A stretch of DNA of 64,000 nt from the NCBI RefSeq assembly GCF_022834715.1, contig NZ_BQKC01000001.1, positions 1,834,501 through 1,898,500 on the forward strand, written 5' to 3'. Of this stretch, positions 9,109-18,266 are shown piece by piece. The position numbers and the translations under genes are program-made. Under the pieces are notes generated by a model that was not told the origin of the DNA, did not search any database, and saw only the letters and a list, made by a program, of their open reading frames with translations. Numbering within the stretch: the stretch's first letter is position 1; every line of letters begins with the position of its first letter. The stretch is from Granulimonas faecalis (GTDB taxonomy: Bacteria; Actinomycetota; Coriobacteriia; Coriobacteriales; Atopobiaceae).

Positions 9109-9160
9109 TGTCCCAACACCCGGACACTTTTGTCCCAATGGTCGGGCACTTTTGTCCCAC
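9109..9160. repeat. family A repeat cluster, site 1
   Basis: Two full 15-bp units at 9122 and 9144, 22 bases apart, plus a partial unit ending near 9115. Each unit is GGACACTTTTGTCCC or GGGCACTTTTGTCCC, itself a 5-bp inverted repeat around a T-rich loop. Spacers are AACACCC and AATGGTC. It fills the convergent gap between frc and the ABC exporter. Confidence 0.8.
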
Positions 9161-9161
9161 C

Positions 9162-12100
9162 CTACTCGCTGCGCAGCGCCTCCACCGGGTCCTTCCTCGC
9201 GGCCATGCGCGACGGGATGAACCCCGCCGCCAGCGTGAGCGCCACCGAGATGGCCACGAGCATCAGGCCGTCCACCGGGGGCAGCACCGCTATGCCCGCG
9301 ACGCCGTAGTTCTGCTCCACCACGATGCAGATGGGGATGTCGATGAGCACGACCACTGCCACGCCGATGAGGCCGGCCAGCAGCCCCTCGATGAAGGTCT
9401 CGGCCGTGAAGATGCGCGTGACGTCGCCCTTGGAGGAGCCGATGGCCCGCAGCACGCCGATCTCCTTGGTGCGCTCGAGCACCGAGATGTAGGTGATGAT
9501 GGCGATCATGATGGAGCTCACCACCAGCGAGATGGCCACGAACGCCAGCAGGGCCATGGTTATCATGTTGATGATGTCGGTGATGGAGCTCGTCATCATG
9601 CCCACGAGGTCGTTGTAGGTGACCTTGTCGGCGTCGGTCTTGGCCTGGGCGTTGTAGCCGGCGATGAAGTCCTCCACACCCCTCTTGGCCTCGAAGTCGC
9701 AGGGGTAGATGACGATCCGCTCCGGCCGGTCCTCGGTGGCGTACCCCAGCTTTACCAGCACGTCGTCGTAGGTGCGCGGCGTGTCGCCGGAGTAGCGGGC
9801 CATGAGGGCGTCGATCTGCTCCTGGGTGGGCGCCGTCATGCCCGCCATCTCGGCCAGCTGCTCGGGCGTGAGCGACGACAGGTACTGCTCCATGAGGGCC
9901 TCGGTGTCCACGCCCTGCAGGTACTGCGCCACGAGCGTCGACGTGTCCATGCTCTCCATGTACTGTCGCATGAGGGCGTCGGTGTCCACGGTCTTCATGT
10001 ACTCGGCGAGCAGCGCGTCCTTGTCGATGGAGCCCAGGTACTGCCCCATAAGGGCCTTGCCGGCGTCGGAGGCCATGAACTCGCGCGCCATGGCGTCGCG
10101 CTGATCGGGCGTCATGGCGGCCAGGATCTGGGCCGGGTCCACCTGCACGCCGAGCTGCTGGGCCAGCTGCTGCCTCTGCTCGTCGGAGAGGCCCTTCACG
10201 ACGTCGGCCATGAGCTGGACGCGCTGGTCTTCGGTGAGCATGGCCATCATCTGCTCGGGCGTGACGTCGGCGAGTATCGCCTGCACGACCTGCTGCTTCT
10301 GCTCGGGGGTGAGCCGCGAGAGGATCTCCTCCGGCGTGATGCTGTCGAGCACCATCTCGCGGATGCGCTCCTGCAGCTCGTCGGCCGAGACGTCGCCCGA
10401 GAGGAGCGCCTGCACGAGGGCGCGCTGCTCCGGGCTCAGCTTGGAGAGGTCCACCGTGACGGTGTCGCCGCCCGGCGCCGGCGTGTCGCCCGTACCGGCG
10501 TCCCCGGCCCCATCGCCGCCGGCATCCCCTGCGCCGTCCCCGGGTGCCGCCGCCTCGGCGTCCACGAGGTGCAGCGTCACGGTCTCGGGCGCGTGCCAGA
10601 CACCGGCCGTCACCACGGCCCCGCCACGCCACGGGCCGTCGGCGACACGGGCCCCACCGGCAAAGTCCGTGCGGGAGAACATCGAGGTCATGGTGTTCAT
10701 TGCCGCATCGACGCCGGCCGCCGCGGAGCCGCCGTCGTCCTCGAAGGCCTCGCCCGTGAGCACGTTCCTGTCGGGGTCGGCAAGCTGCGCCCTCACCACC
10801 GGCTGCTCGGCCGCCACGGCCATGAGCCTGCGGGCGAGCGCCCCGGTGTAGACCACACCGCCGGTCATCGGGGCGCCGTCCTTGGCCTGGAGCACGCCCA
10901 CGACCTCCACGGGCACGCCGTCGGCCATCCGGGACGCCACGTACGGGGCGTCGTCGCCCTTGTCCACATACACGCCGTCCTGCTCCTGGTAAAGCTGTGA
11001 GGGCGAGAACACCGTGTAGGTCCTGCCGATGGCGTCGTCGAAGGCCACGGTGTGCACCGGGTCCTCCACCTCCTCGCCCTTCTCGACCGAGGAGACGAGC
11101 TCGTCCATGGAGCCCTCGTCGATCAGGCCGAGGGTGTAGAGCACGAAGTCGCTCACGCGGCCGCTCTCGTCCACCACGAGGGCCACCTCGCCCTCCCCTT
11201 CCGGCCAGCGGCCGGACCTGAGATCGTACTGCCCCTCGCGGAGCGACTCGTCGTCGACGAGCTGGCTCCACTGCGAGGAGGTCGTGGCGTTGGATGCCAT
11301 CATGGACTGCGCCATGGTGCCGGCCCCGTCGAACAGCGTGCGGGGAGACACCCGGCTCACGCCGCCGCCCTCGTCCTCACGCCACACCTGGGGCGACACC
11401 TCGTAGTCGTAGGAGATCGCGGTGACGTAGGGGCCTATGTCCGCATGGTGTCCCTCTATATAGGAGCGGAAGGCGCCGAGGTTGTTGGTCTTCACCAGCG
11501 TGTCGATCTGCTCGACGGTCTTTGCCACGACGTTGTTGGAGACGATGGCGTCCTCCTGCCCACCGTCGCCGCCCGTGCCATAGCCCGCGATCTCCATACG
11601 CTCGTTGATGGAGTCCTCGCTCATGGCCCCCATCATGTCCACCGTCTGCCGGCTGATCGTGATGGGGTAGGCGCCCATGGTGTCCGACTCGATGCCGGCG
11701 ATGTAGTCGTTCATGCCGTTGGAGAGCGACAGGATGAGCGCGATGCCGATGATGCCGATGGCTCCGGCGAACGCCGTGAGGACGGTGCGACCCTTCTTGG
11801 TGCGCAGGTTGTTGGCCGAGAGGGCCAAGGCCGTGAGGAACGGTAGGTGCGTGTGGCGGGGCTTGGGGTCCATGGGCTCGGCGGCGAGCTCGGCGGCCGT
11901 GGGCGGGTTGGAGTCTGACAGCACCTGGCCGTCGGAGAGGCGCACGATGCGGGTGGCGTAATCCTCGGCGAGCTCGGGGTTGTGTGTGACCATGACCACG
12001 AGACGGTCCCTGGAGATCTCCTCGAGCAGGTCCATGATCTGCACCGACGTCTTGGAGTCGAGGGCGCCCGTGGGCTCGTCGGCCAGGATGATGTCGGGGT

Positions 12101-12575
12101 CGTTGACGATGGCGCGGGCGATGGCCACGCGCTGCATCTGGCCGCCGCTCATCATGGCCGGCTTCTTGGCGAGCTGGTCGCCCAGGCCCACCCGCTCCAG
12201 GGCCTCGGTGGCGCGGCGCGTGCGCTCGGCCGCCGAGACGCCGTCGAGCGTGAGCGCGAGCTCCACGTTGGCAAGCACCGTCTGGTGCGGGATCAGGTTG
12301 TAGCTCTGGAACACGAAGCCCACGGAGTGGTTGCGGTAGGCGTCCCAGTCGGCGTCGGAGTAGCCCTTGGTGGACCGGCCGTTCACGAGCAGGTCGCCCG
12401 ACGTGTACTGGTCGAGGCCGCCCACGATGTTGAGGAGCGTGGTCTTGCCGCAGCCCGACTGGCCGAGGACGGCCACGAACTCGCTTGTGCGAAACGCCAG
12501 GGATACCCCGCGCAGGGCCGCCACCTCGCCGTCTCCCACAGGGTAGGTCTTGACGACGTCCTTGAGCTCCAGCAT
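9162..12575 (-). CDS. ABC exporter with fused ATPase and FtsX/MacB-type permease
   Basis: A 1137-residue membrane protein. Residues 1-225 are an ABC ATPase of the LolD/MacB type, with Walker [11 protein letters not shown] (about 38-46), signature [14 protein letters not shown] and Walker [12 protein letters not shown] first membrane helix follows near residue 270 ([21 protein letters not shown]), then a large external domain (about 300-930), then three helices of an FtsX domain (about 985-1130, with [19 protein letters not shown]). Such proteins extrude peptides, lipoproteins or drugs, or transmit mechanical force. The external part contains LTPEQ-rich helical repeats and five 13-residue tandem units (about 845-910). 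ATG 12575 follows GGGAGGA. The upstream ArsR gene, separated by a terminator, may regulate it. The substrate cannot be told. Confidence 0.9.
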   Translation of the reverse strand: MLELKDVVKTYPVGDGEVAALRGVSLAFRTSEFVAVLGQSGCGKTTLLNIVGGLDQYTSGDLLVNGRSTKGYSDADWDAYRNHSVGFVFQSYNLIPHQTVLANVELALTLDGVSAAERTRRATEALERVGLGDQLAKKPAMMSGGQMQRVAIARAIVNDPDIILADEPTGALDSKTSVQIMDLLEEISRDRLVVMVTHNPELAEDYATRIVRLSDGQVLSDSNPPTAAELAAEPMDPKPRHTHLPFLTALALSANNLRTKKGRTVLTAFAGAIGIIGIALILSLSNGMNDYIAGIESDTMGAYPITISRQTVDMMGAMSEDSINERMEIAGYGTGGDGGQEDAIVSNNVVAKTVEQIDTLVKTNNLGAFRSYIEGHHADIGPYVTAISYDYEVSPQVWREDEGGGVSRVSPRTLFDGAGTMAQSMMASNATTSSQWSQLVDDESLREGQYDLRSGRWPEGEGEVALVVDESGRVSDFVLYTLGLIDEGSMDELVSSVEKGEEVEDPVHTVAFDDAIGRTYTVFSPSQLYQEQDGVYVDKGDDAPYVASRMADGVPVEVVGVLQAKDGAPMTGGVVYTGALARRLMAVAAEQPVVRAQLADPDRNVLTGEAFEDDGGSAAAGVDAAMNTMTSMFSRTDFAGGARVADGPWRGGAVVTAGVWHAPETVTLHLVDAEAAAPGDGAGDAGGDGAGDAGTGDTPAPGGDTVTVDLSKLSPEQRALVQALLSGDVSADELQERIREMVLDSITPEEILSRLTPEQKQQVVQAILADVTPEQMMAMLTEDQRVQLMADVVKGLSDEQRQQLAQQLGVQVDPAQILAAMTPDQRDAMAREFMASDAGKALMGQYLGSIDKDALLAEYMKTVDTDALMRQYMESMDTSTLVAQYLQGVDTEALMEQYLSSLTPEQLAEMAGMTAPTQEQIDALMARYSGDTPRTYDDVLVKLGYATEDRPERIVIYPCDFEAKRGVEDFIAGYNAQAKTDADKVTYNDLVGMMTSSITDIINMITMALLAFVAISLVVSSIMIAIITYISVLERTKEIGVLRAIGSSKGDVTRIFTAETFIEGLLAGLIGVAVVVLIDIPICIVVEQNYGVAGIAVLPPVDGLMLVAISVALTLAAGFIPSRMAARKDPVEALRSE
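9846..10040 (-). repeat. five 13-residue (39-bp) tandem repeats inside the ABC exporter
   Basis: Five consecutive units beginning Y(L/M): [52 protein letters not shown] and [13 protein letters not shown]. They are encoded by 39-bp units. They sit in the external domain after a stretch of LTPEQ-type repeats and look amphipathic, consistent with an extended helical stalk. Confidence 0.85.
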
Positions 12576-12591
12576 GGGGTCCTCCCGCCGC

Positions 12592-12632
12592 AAAAAGAAA
12601 CCCCCGGTTCCCGACCGTAGTCAGAACCGGGG
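12592..12632 (-). terminator. rho-independent terminator between arsR-type gene and ABC exporter
   Basis: CCCCGGTTC (12602-12610) pairs with GAACCGGGG (12624-12632), and the minus-strand read continues into TTTCTTTTT. It ends transcription of the upstream regulator gene, or attenuates read-through into the exporter whose start is 17 bases further on. Confidence 0.8.
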
Positions 12633-12673
12633 AAAATAACTTTTCACTGAGAGTATAGCCGATGCGGGAGCAC

Positions 12674-13072
12674 CTACTCCTCGGCCGCGACCCCCTCGAG
12701 GTCCTCCGCCTCGATGTCCTGCCCGCTCATGCGGATGACCGTGGTCTCGGTCTCGGCGACCTCGCCCATGGGGCGCGCGCGGTGGGACTTGGCCGTGCGG
12801 GCGGGCCTCAAGGCGCCGACGAAGCGCTCGATGCGGTCCACCGTCTCGATGTTGATGGAGTAGTGGGTCCACTTGCCCTTGCGCTTGCACACGACGATGC
12901 CGGCACTCAGCAGCACCTTCATGTGATGGGAGAGGGTGGACTGGGCGATGTCGAGACGGTCGAGCAGAGCACTGGCGGTCACGCCGGGATGCCTCGCGAT
13001 GAACCGGACGATGTCGACACGGTTCTCATCTGCCAGCGCCTTGAACACAGCGGCGCCGTCCATGCTCTTCAT
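12674..13072 (-). CDS. ArsR/SmtB-family transcriptional regulator
   Basis: A winged-helix repressor of 132 residues. The N-terminal half has the ArsR pattern: AAVFKALADENRVDIVRFI, then VTASALLDRLDIAQSTLSHHMKVL as the helix-turn-helix, then VCKRKGKWTHYSI as the wing. The obvious metal-binding CxC motif of arsenic or cadmium sensors is absent, so the signal is unknown. The C-terminal 45 residues are an acidic tail. ATG 13072 is preferred over an upstream start because GGGAGGAG precedes it by eight bases. It lies directly upstream of the ABC exporter in the same direction, with a terminator between, so it may control that exporter and itself. Confidence 0.88.
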   Translation of the reverse strand: MKSMDGAAVFKALADENRVDIVRFIARHPGVTASALLDRLDIAQSTLSHHMKVLLSAGIVVCKRKGKWTHYSINIETVDRIERFVGALRPARTAKSHRARPMGEVAETETTVIRMSGQDIEAEDLEGVAAEE

Positions 13073-13651
13073 TGGGAAACTCCTCCCGGCACTCGAGGTG
13101 AGAATGGTCATGCATATTCTGTTACTTCTCGGCGCTCTTGTCTAGAAACAAAACCTAATTAGTCTGATATGCGCCAAACTTTTCCAGAACCCCACGTTAA
13201 GGTCGCATCATCGGGGTTCGATCCGGCTCCCCCGATGAGAGTACGACGGCCGTCGATGCACTCCTTATCCCGCATCCCTGGACGACACGCCACGCATTGT
13301 CGAATCGACTGAATATTCTGCAAACATCTCGGCCCCCCACCCTCCGGTCACGATGCTTCGACCGTTGGCGATGGCAACATCCGAGAAAGACCACGAGGAG
13401 CTAAACGCCGAGCCGCCCCGTGCGGTTGGATTCGGTATGCGATAAAAACAATCCAGTTGTCTTCCTACGTTTTTGCCTTTCTCGATACAGGGCGATTCCG
13501 TGGAGCGACGGAGCTCCCAAGAGGGACAGATTCTTATATTGATAGGCATGCGTGGGTCATCCCGATCCGTTGAGCTGTCAGCTAGGATTCAACATGTTTT
13601 AAGACATCGATGTATCCCGCAATTATATATGCATATTTATGATCTGCTTTT
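13073..13651. other. gene-free stretch with lower GC
   Basis: About 580 bases upstream of the ArsR gene with no convincing coding frame; short open frames lack ribosome sites and recognisable products. Near the regulator start, TAGACA and CAGAAT stand 17 bases apart on the minus strand (about 13140-13110), a possible promoter. An interrupted inverted repeat TTGT-CTAGAA-ACAA overlaps the -35 box (about 13137-13150). The remainder shows nothing recognisable. Confidence 0.4.
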
Positions 13652-13686
13652 GCATAAAGAAAGGCCCGTCCCAAAGTACGGGCCTT
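13652..13686 (-). terminator. rho-independent terminator of the lipoprotein gene
   Basis: AAGGCCCGT (13661-13669) pairs with ACGGGCCTT (13678-13686); the minus-strand read then continues TCTTTATGC. It lies 30 bases past the stop of the lipoprotein gene. Confidence 0.75.
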
Positions 13687-13716
13687 GATGGCGGAAGACG
13701 GCGGCTGGGGCGTGTC

Positions 13717-14286
13717 CTAGGCGTCGGCGGGGGCGCCGTAGGTGTCCAGGACCTGCCCTTGGCCGTCCACCAACCGGACGGTGCAGGCGAGGTCGTCGCC
13801 GACGATGACCTGGTGCAGGCAGGCGGCGTAGATGACCGTGCTGGCGGCGTTCTCCCCCTGGCTGCCCATGCCGGCCTTGGTGCAGGTGAGCGTGACCTCG
13901 GTGAGGCCGTCGTTGTAGGCGATGGCGCTCACTTGCGGGAAGTCGGGCGAGTTGGGAATGGCGTCCAGCAGCTGGCGCGTGCGATCGAGGTCGGCCTCGC
14001 AGAAGGCCTCGAAGGCGGCGTCGCTCATGGTCACGGTGTAGTTGCCGTCGGAGTCGCGCACGATGTCGGTGCCGCCGGCCTCCTCGAGGGCGCGCCTGCT
14101 GGCACCCTCGTCCTTGGAGCCGAAGTACGCCTGGGGTACGGTGAAGCGGCGCCCCTGGACCCCCTGGCCCTGGGTCGCCGTCGCAGGCGTCGAGGCGTCG
14201 CACCCCACGAGGGCAACCCCGGCACCCACGGTCAGGGTCCCCGCCAGGACGGCGCAGAGGGCGCGGGTGCCCACGAATCGATTCAA
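13717..14286 (-). CDS. putative lipoprotein of unknown function
   Basis: A 189-residue secreted protein. The leader begins MNRFVGTRALCAVLAG and reaches a lipobox LVGC near residue 30, so after cleavage the cysteine should be lipid-anchored outside the membrane. The mature part includes TVPQAYFGSKDEGASRRALEEAG and ends TVRLVDGQGQVLDTYGAPADA; no family is recognised. The likely start is TTG 14286, with GGGAGGG ending five to six bases upstream; an ATG seven codons earlier would place that site inside the gene. A terminator follows and the DUF2974 gene is divergent. A substrate-binding role cannot be claimed from the sequence. Confidence 0.75.
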   Translation of the reverse strand: MNRFVGTRALCAVLAGTLTVGAGVALVGCDASTPATATQGQGVQGRRFTVPQAYFGSKDEGASRRALEEAGGTDIVRDSDGNYTVTMSDAAFEAFCEADLDRTRQLLDAIPNSPDFPQVSAIAYNDGLTEVTLTCTKAGMGSQGENAASTVIYAACLHQVIVGDDLACTVRLVDGQGQVLDTYGAPADA

Positions 14287-14405
14287 AGTGTCCCTCCCTG
14301 CGAACATTCGTTTTGTGGTTCATGCCATGGTAGTGACCGCAGGGGTTTCAGGGTGTGGGCAGGGGTACACATCATCAGAACCACAAGGAGAGCCAAGGAG
14401 GGCGC

Positions 14406-15761
14406 GTGGCAGACATTCTCGACTATCTCGACTGGTACGGGGACGTGCCCCTGGAGGCCGTGCCCTTCAACGAGGTGGACAACGTCGTGCTGGCGCAGTT
14501 GTCCTACTGCGCCCTGGAGGGCGTGGTGCCCACGGTCGCCGAGGGCGGGACCGTGACCATGGCCGAGGCGGCCGAGCGCTTCCTCGAGGTCAACGGCAAG
14601 GAACAGATCTACGGCTGGGCCGGCGTAGTCTCGCCCTACACGGTCCTGCTCCCGCAGAAACTGGCGGCCGGCCGGCGGTTCCGCGACGCCCGCCTGGGAC
14701 GCCTCCACGCCCGGCTCGACGCACGCAGCGGCGAGCAGCTCTGCGTCTTCCACGTGGGGCTGTCGGACGGGTCCACCTACGTGACCTTCCGGGGCACCGA
14801 CGACACGGTCGTGGGATGGCGCGAGGACTTCGAGATGACCTACGACGTGGTGCCGTCGCAGACCGACGCGGCCACCTACCTCGACGTCACCTGCGGGGAC
14901 GTGCCGGCCCCCATCATGGTGGGCGGCCACTCCAAGGGAGGCAACCTGGCGGTCTACGGCGCCGCCATGTGCGGCGAGGCCGTGCGCGGGAAGGTCTCGG
15001 TCATCTGGAACAACGACGGCCCGGGCTTCGACCCCGAGGTCCTGCCCGAGGAGAGCATCGCCCCGGTGCGTGACCGCATCCGCACCTACGTGCCGGAGTT
15101 CGACGTGGTGGGCCAGCTCCTCTCGGTGGGCGAGCCCACCAAGGTGGTGGCCTCGGACGAGCGCGGCGTGATGCAGCACTCCGCGTTGAGCTGGCAGGTG
15201 CTGGGGCCGTCGTTCGTGGAGTCGCCGGGCATCCTGCCGGAGGCCAGGGCGGTGAACCGCGCCTTCGACTCGTGGCTCGACTCCGCCGACCGCGAGAAGC
15301 GCCGACACGTGTTCACGGCGTTCTTCGACTCGCTGCAGGATGTGGGCGTGGAGGGCCTCTCGGACCTCATGAGCGGCGACCCGGAGATCGTGGCCGGCGT
15401 CACGGCCCGGATCGCCGGGGCCGAGCCCGAGGTGCGCGACTACATCATGGACCTGCTCGGCGTCCTGGCCAGCGGCTACATGCAGACACGCGTCTCCCAG
15501 GCGGCCCAAGCCACGACGGAGACCGTCCATCAACTGCTGGGCGGGGGCGCCGCACTGGGCGGCGAGCCCGTCTTCGACGAGACCGGGCCGCTGGACCCCG
15601 CGGAGATGAGGCGGTACCAGCGCTACATCGGGCGCAAGCGCACCCTCGACAATGCCCGGCGCTGGCTGGGGCTGGACCGCCCCGCGGTGCGGGCGGTCCT
15701 GGGGGCGGCGGCGGGAACGGCGGTGGGGGTGCTGCTGTTCAAGGCCCTGCGGAGGCGCTGA
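14406..15761 (+). CDS. DUF2974 (Mbeg1-like) alpha/beta-hydrolase domain protein
   Basis: A 451-residue cytoplasmic protein of the DUF2974 family, which has a lipase-like alpha/beta-hydrolase fold. The nucleophile elbow is VGGHSKGGNLAVYGA (serine near residue 180), preceded by STYVTFRGTDDTVVGWREDFEM, the usual second signature. Start: GTG 14406 four bases after AAGGAGG; an ATG 17 codons upstream lacks a site. The last 25 residues are hydrophobic then basic (AGTAVGVLLFKALRRR), hinting at membrane association. It is convergent with the PF06541 gene across a shared hairpin. The substrate is unknown. Confidence 0.85.
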   Translation: MADILDYLDWYGDVPLEAVPFNEVDNVVLAQLSYCALEGVVPTVAEGGTVTMAEAAERFLEVNGKEQIYGWAGVVSPYTVLLPQKLAAGRRFRDARLGRLHARLDARSGEQLCVFHVGLSDGSTYVTFRGTDDTVVGWREDFEMTYDVVPSQTDAATYLDVTCGDVPAPIMVGGHSKGGNLAVYGAAMCGEAVRGKVSVIWNNDGPGFDPEVLPEESIAPVRDRIRTYVPEFDVVGQLLSVGEPTKVVASDERGVMQHSALSWQVLGPSFVESPGILPEARAVNRAFDSWLDSADREKRRHVFTAFFDSLQDVGVEGLSDLMSGDPEIVAGVTARIAGAEPEVRDYIMDLLGVLASGYMQTRVSQAAQATTETVHQLLGGGAALGGEPVFDETGPLDPAEMRRYQRYIGRKRTLDNARRWLGLDRPAVRAVLGAAAGTAVGVLLFKALRRR

Positions 15762-15776
15762 GGGGCGCCCGCGCAA

Positions 15777-15807
15777 GGCCGGGGCCCACGTCGCGGGAGC
15801 CCCGGCC
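15777..15807. terminator. bidirectional hairpin between convergent genes
   Basis: GGCCGGGGC (15777-15785) and GCCCCGGCC (15799-15807) form a perfect 9-bp stem with a 13-base loop midway between two convergent stops. No T-run is present on either side. Confidence 0.6.
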
Positions 15808-15816
15808 GGAACGACC

Positions 15817-17316
15817 CTACTGCGTCCTCGCGCTCGACGACACCTCCATCGTCATGGTCTGGAAGCGATCGGCCATGTACTCGTTGTCGTAATGCACGGC
15901 ACAGAACCGCTCGATGGGGTTGGTCTGCGGCACGCCGGCCTCCCGGAGGTACCAGCAGTCGAGGGTGGTGAGGGTGGCCACGCCGTCGAAGATGATGAAG
16001 ATGGCGCAGATGGTGGTGAGGGTGTAGCGCCAGCCCCAGGGGATGCGCTTGATGAAGTACAGCATGACGGGCAGCAGCAGCTTCACCCACACGAGGCCGA
16101 GCAGGCCCCAGCAGCACATGTAGAAGAAGTTGGTGCGGCCGTCGATGTTGAGGAAGGTGCCGCTGTAGTTCCACGCCGTCACGCCGAACGCGTACTGCAT
16201 GAACCAGCTGGTGAAGAACTCGAAGGCACCGCCGATGACGGCGCTCACAAGGAAGATCACCGGCACGGGCCTGTTGTGGAAGTGGTTGAGGGCGATGGTC
16301 ATGAGGCAGGCGCCGAAGCCGTAGATGGGCGAGAACGGGCCCCACAGCATGCCGGCGCGGTCCATCCACCAGTGGTTCCCGATGAAGAAGTAGACCGTCT
16401 CGACGATGAGGCCGAGGACCGACGCGATGGTGAAGATCCAGAACAGGTTGAAGAAGTTCAGCGTGATGTAGCCGGTGCCCGAGCGCCTGCCGGGGATGGT
16501 GGTGCGCTCGTCCTTGGAGAAGACCATGGCCTTGAGCGACTCGGTGTCGGTGCGGCGGTTGGCGCGCTCGAGGGCGAGCTCCGGGTCCCAGTAGGAGTGC
16601 AGGGCCACGAGCAGGGCGGCGAGGAGCCCGTAGACGATGAGCACGCTCGTCATGCCGAACACCATCACGTGGCAGAGGATGACGCCCGTGAGCAGGAGGA
16701 TGCAGCCCTCGCAAAGGGCCAGGCGATGGGCGCTGTCGCCCTGGAGGATGCGCAGCGCCATGGCGAAGAGCCCCGCCGCGAGGGCGAGCATGAGCACCGA
16801 CTCCACGACGAACACCACGACGGTGACGTCGAGGTTGCCACGCACGCCGCCGCGGGCCACGTCGAAGATGGCTTCGGAGGCGAGGGTGCCGAACAGCGGG
16901 ACGAGGAAGACGCCGGCCACGAGGAGCAGCACGGCGTAGCTGGCGGCCGTGACCGACACGGTATGGCCGAGCAGCGTCACGAAGCGGGGCTTCCTGCGGG
17001 TGCCGTCGCGCTTGAGGATGCCCTCGCCGGCGGCGTCGACCTCGGCGGGCGTGGGGGTGGCCTCGTCGGGGGGCTCCGGGGCCACGGGCCCGTAGACGGC
17101 GTCGGCGAGGCGGTCGCGCTCGCACAGGGCGATGCGGCGGTCGAGCGTCCGGCGCTCCCTCACCAGGGACGCCTGCTCGCGGCCGAGATCCTTGATGCGG
17201 CGCTCCACCTGCCCGCGACGGGCGAGGAGCTGGGAACGGCTCGTGAGGGCGTCCACGCCGGACTCGTCGCCGGCACCCTTGGCCGGGTCTTTCGCCTTCG
17301 CCTGCCTGAGGATCAT
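15817..17316 (-). CDS. PF06541-type (ABC_trans_CmpB) membrane protein with N-terminal coiled coil
   Basis: A 499-residue membrane protein. Residues about 25-75 are charged and heptad-like (RRGQVERRIKDLGREQ and on), probably a cytoplasmic coiled coil. Four or so hydrophobic segments follow (about 110-250). From about 290 the second half matches the putative ABC-transporter type IV family PF06541: FWIFTIASVLGLIVETVYFF, then MLWGPFSPIYGFGACLMT and further helices. The function of that family is unproven and no ATPase gene adjoins. ATG 17316 is the only good start, although its ribosome site is weak. It lies downstream of the MarR gene but is separated from it by a strong terminator. Confidence 0.8.
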   Translation of the reverse strand: MILRQAKAKDPAKGAGDESGVDALTSRSQLLARRGQVERRIKDLGREQASLVRERRTLDRRIALCERDRLADAVYGPVAPEPPDEATPTPAEVDAAGEGILKRDGTRRKPRFVTLLGHTVSVTAASYAVLLLVAGVFLVPLFGTLASEAIFDVARGGVRGNLDVTVVVFVVESVLMLALAAGLFAMALRILQGDSAHRLALCEGCILLLTGVILCHVMVFGMTSVLIVYGLLAALLVALHSYWDPELALERANRRTDTESLKAMVFSKDERTTIPGRRSGTGYITLNFFNLFWIFTIASVLGLIVETVYFFIGNHWWMDRAGMLWGPFSPIYGFGACLMTIALNHFHNRPVPVIFLVSAVIGGAFEFFTSWFMQYAFGVTAWNYSGTFLNIDGRTNFFYMCCWGLLGLVWVKLLLPVMLYFIKRIPWGWRYTLTTICAIFIIFDGVATLTTLDCWYLREAGVPQTNPIERFCAVHYDNEYMADRFQTMTMEVSSSARTQ

Positions 17317-17339
17317 GGAAAGCCAATCTCGCGGTAAAT

Positions 17340-17376
17340 GAAAGGGGCCGATGGGGTTCTATTCCCCATCGGCCCC
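17340..17376 (-). terminator. strong terminator of the MarR-type gene
   Basis: GGGGCCGATGGGG (17344-17356) and CCCCATCGGCCCC (17364-17376) form a perfect 13-bp stem with a 7-base loop, followed on the minus strand by TTTCATTT. It separates the MarR gene from the downstream PF06541 gene. Confidence 0.85.
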
Positions 17377-17409
17377 TTCGGCAACCGAGCAGTGCCCTGC
17401 GGCACCGCG

Positions 17410-17904
17410 TCAGGCGTTGGCCACGGCGGCCCGCCCCGTTTCGTCAGCGCCGGCGCCCTGGCGGGAGACCTCCTCGGCCGCCTCACTGATGGCGTTGAGC
17501 ATGTCCACGATCTGGTCGACGTTGTCGGTGCCCACGCGGGCGGCGATGGCGCCCACGGTGTCGAGCACCTGGTCGTGCTGGCGCTCGTAGATCACGGAGT
17601 CGGGGCGCAGGCGCGTGTAGACGCGGCGGCGGTCCTCGGTGGAACGTTGGCGCTCGATGATGCCCTTCTCCTCCATGCACTGGAGGGTGCGGTTCATCTG
17701 GCTCTTGAGGATGTGGGACTCGCGGCAGAGGTCGGTGGCGGTCAGGCGCCGGCCGGGGTGCTCGATCTCGTTCTTCATCAGGATGTTGCAGATGAGGGCC
17801 TCGTTGTAGCGGAGGTCCCGCAGCTGGTGCACTTGGGAGACACTCGTGGTGACCCGCAGCCACGCTGCGAGCATACGCTCTTTGTCCTGCCTGTCCTTGT
17901 CCAT
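17410..17904 (-). CDS. MarR-family transcriptional regulator
   Basis: A 164-residue winged-helix regulator. The core is LTATDLCRESHILKSQMNRTLQCMEEKGIIERQRSTEDRRRVYTRL in pieces: a recognition helix around residues 70-85 and a wing with the conserved DRR (about 97-99). The N-terminal helix and C-terminal helices would form the dimer interface. ATG 17904 is preceded by a G-rich site; an in-frame start 13 codons upstream is less likely. It is divergent from the FMN reductase, a common pairing for MarR proteins sensing quinones or oxidants, so that gene is a plausible target (inference). Confidence 0.9.
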   Translation of the reverse strand: MDKDRQDKERMLAAWLRVTTSVSQVHQLRDLRYNEALICNILMKNEIEHPGRRLTATDLCRESHILKSQMNRTLQCMEEKGIIERQRSTEDRRRVYTRLRPDSVIYERQHDQVLDTVGAIAARVGTDNVDQIVDMLNAISEAAEEVSRQGAGADETGRAAVANA

Positions 17905-18266
17905 GGATGCCCCCGGTTCGCACGCTGGCCTCGACACCGGCACCCCGCACCGCAGGCGGCGAGGGGAATATGCAACCGGTTATCTTATGCACTATAGTAC
18001 CCGCGGCGTCGTTCAGCTGAAAGGGTTCTTTTAAGCAGAAAAATGAGGGATAACGGGAAACCTAGGGTTTCATGATAGATATATTATTCAGGTACGGTCA
18101 GAGTGTCGAAAAAAAGCGTTTTCACCTCTGTTCTTCCAATATTACAGAACAGTTTCAGATAAGAGGGCCAATGGAACCGACCCGGGGCCACAGATGGGCC
18201 ACGAACGATACCTCCTCAAGCGAGTGGGCACAAACCGGTGAAGGACCCCTCTGAAGAAGGAGAGAC
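17905..18266. promoter_or_regulatory. divergent control region, MarR gene / FMN reductase
   Basis: A 362-base gap without a gene, AT-rich in the middle. Two perfect 8-bp palindromes, AACCGGTT (about 17973-17980) and ACTATAGT (about 17990-17997), lie 9 bases apart just upstream of the MarR start, as MarR operators often do. TATAGT within the second could be a -10 box. The reductase start has AAGGAGAGA upstream. No other feature is seen. Confidence 0.4.

Noticed and set aside
7427-9149. Upstream extension of the oxc frame across frc
   Set aside because: It only reads the reverse of frc and repeat sequence; oxc has a good start at 7409.
13265-13549. Open frame of 94 codons on the minus strand
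   Set aside because: No ribosome site, no recognisable domain, and composition unlike the genes around; left as gene-free DNA.
18072-18254. 60-codon open frame between the MarR and reductase genes
   Set aside because: No ribosome site and low-complexity translation; the stretch is better explained as the divergent control region.
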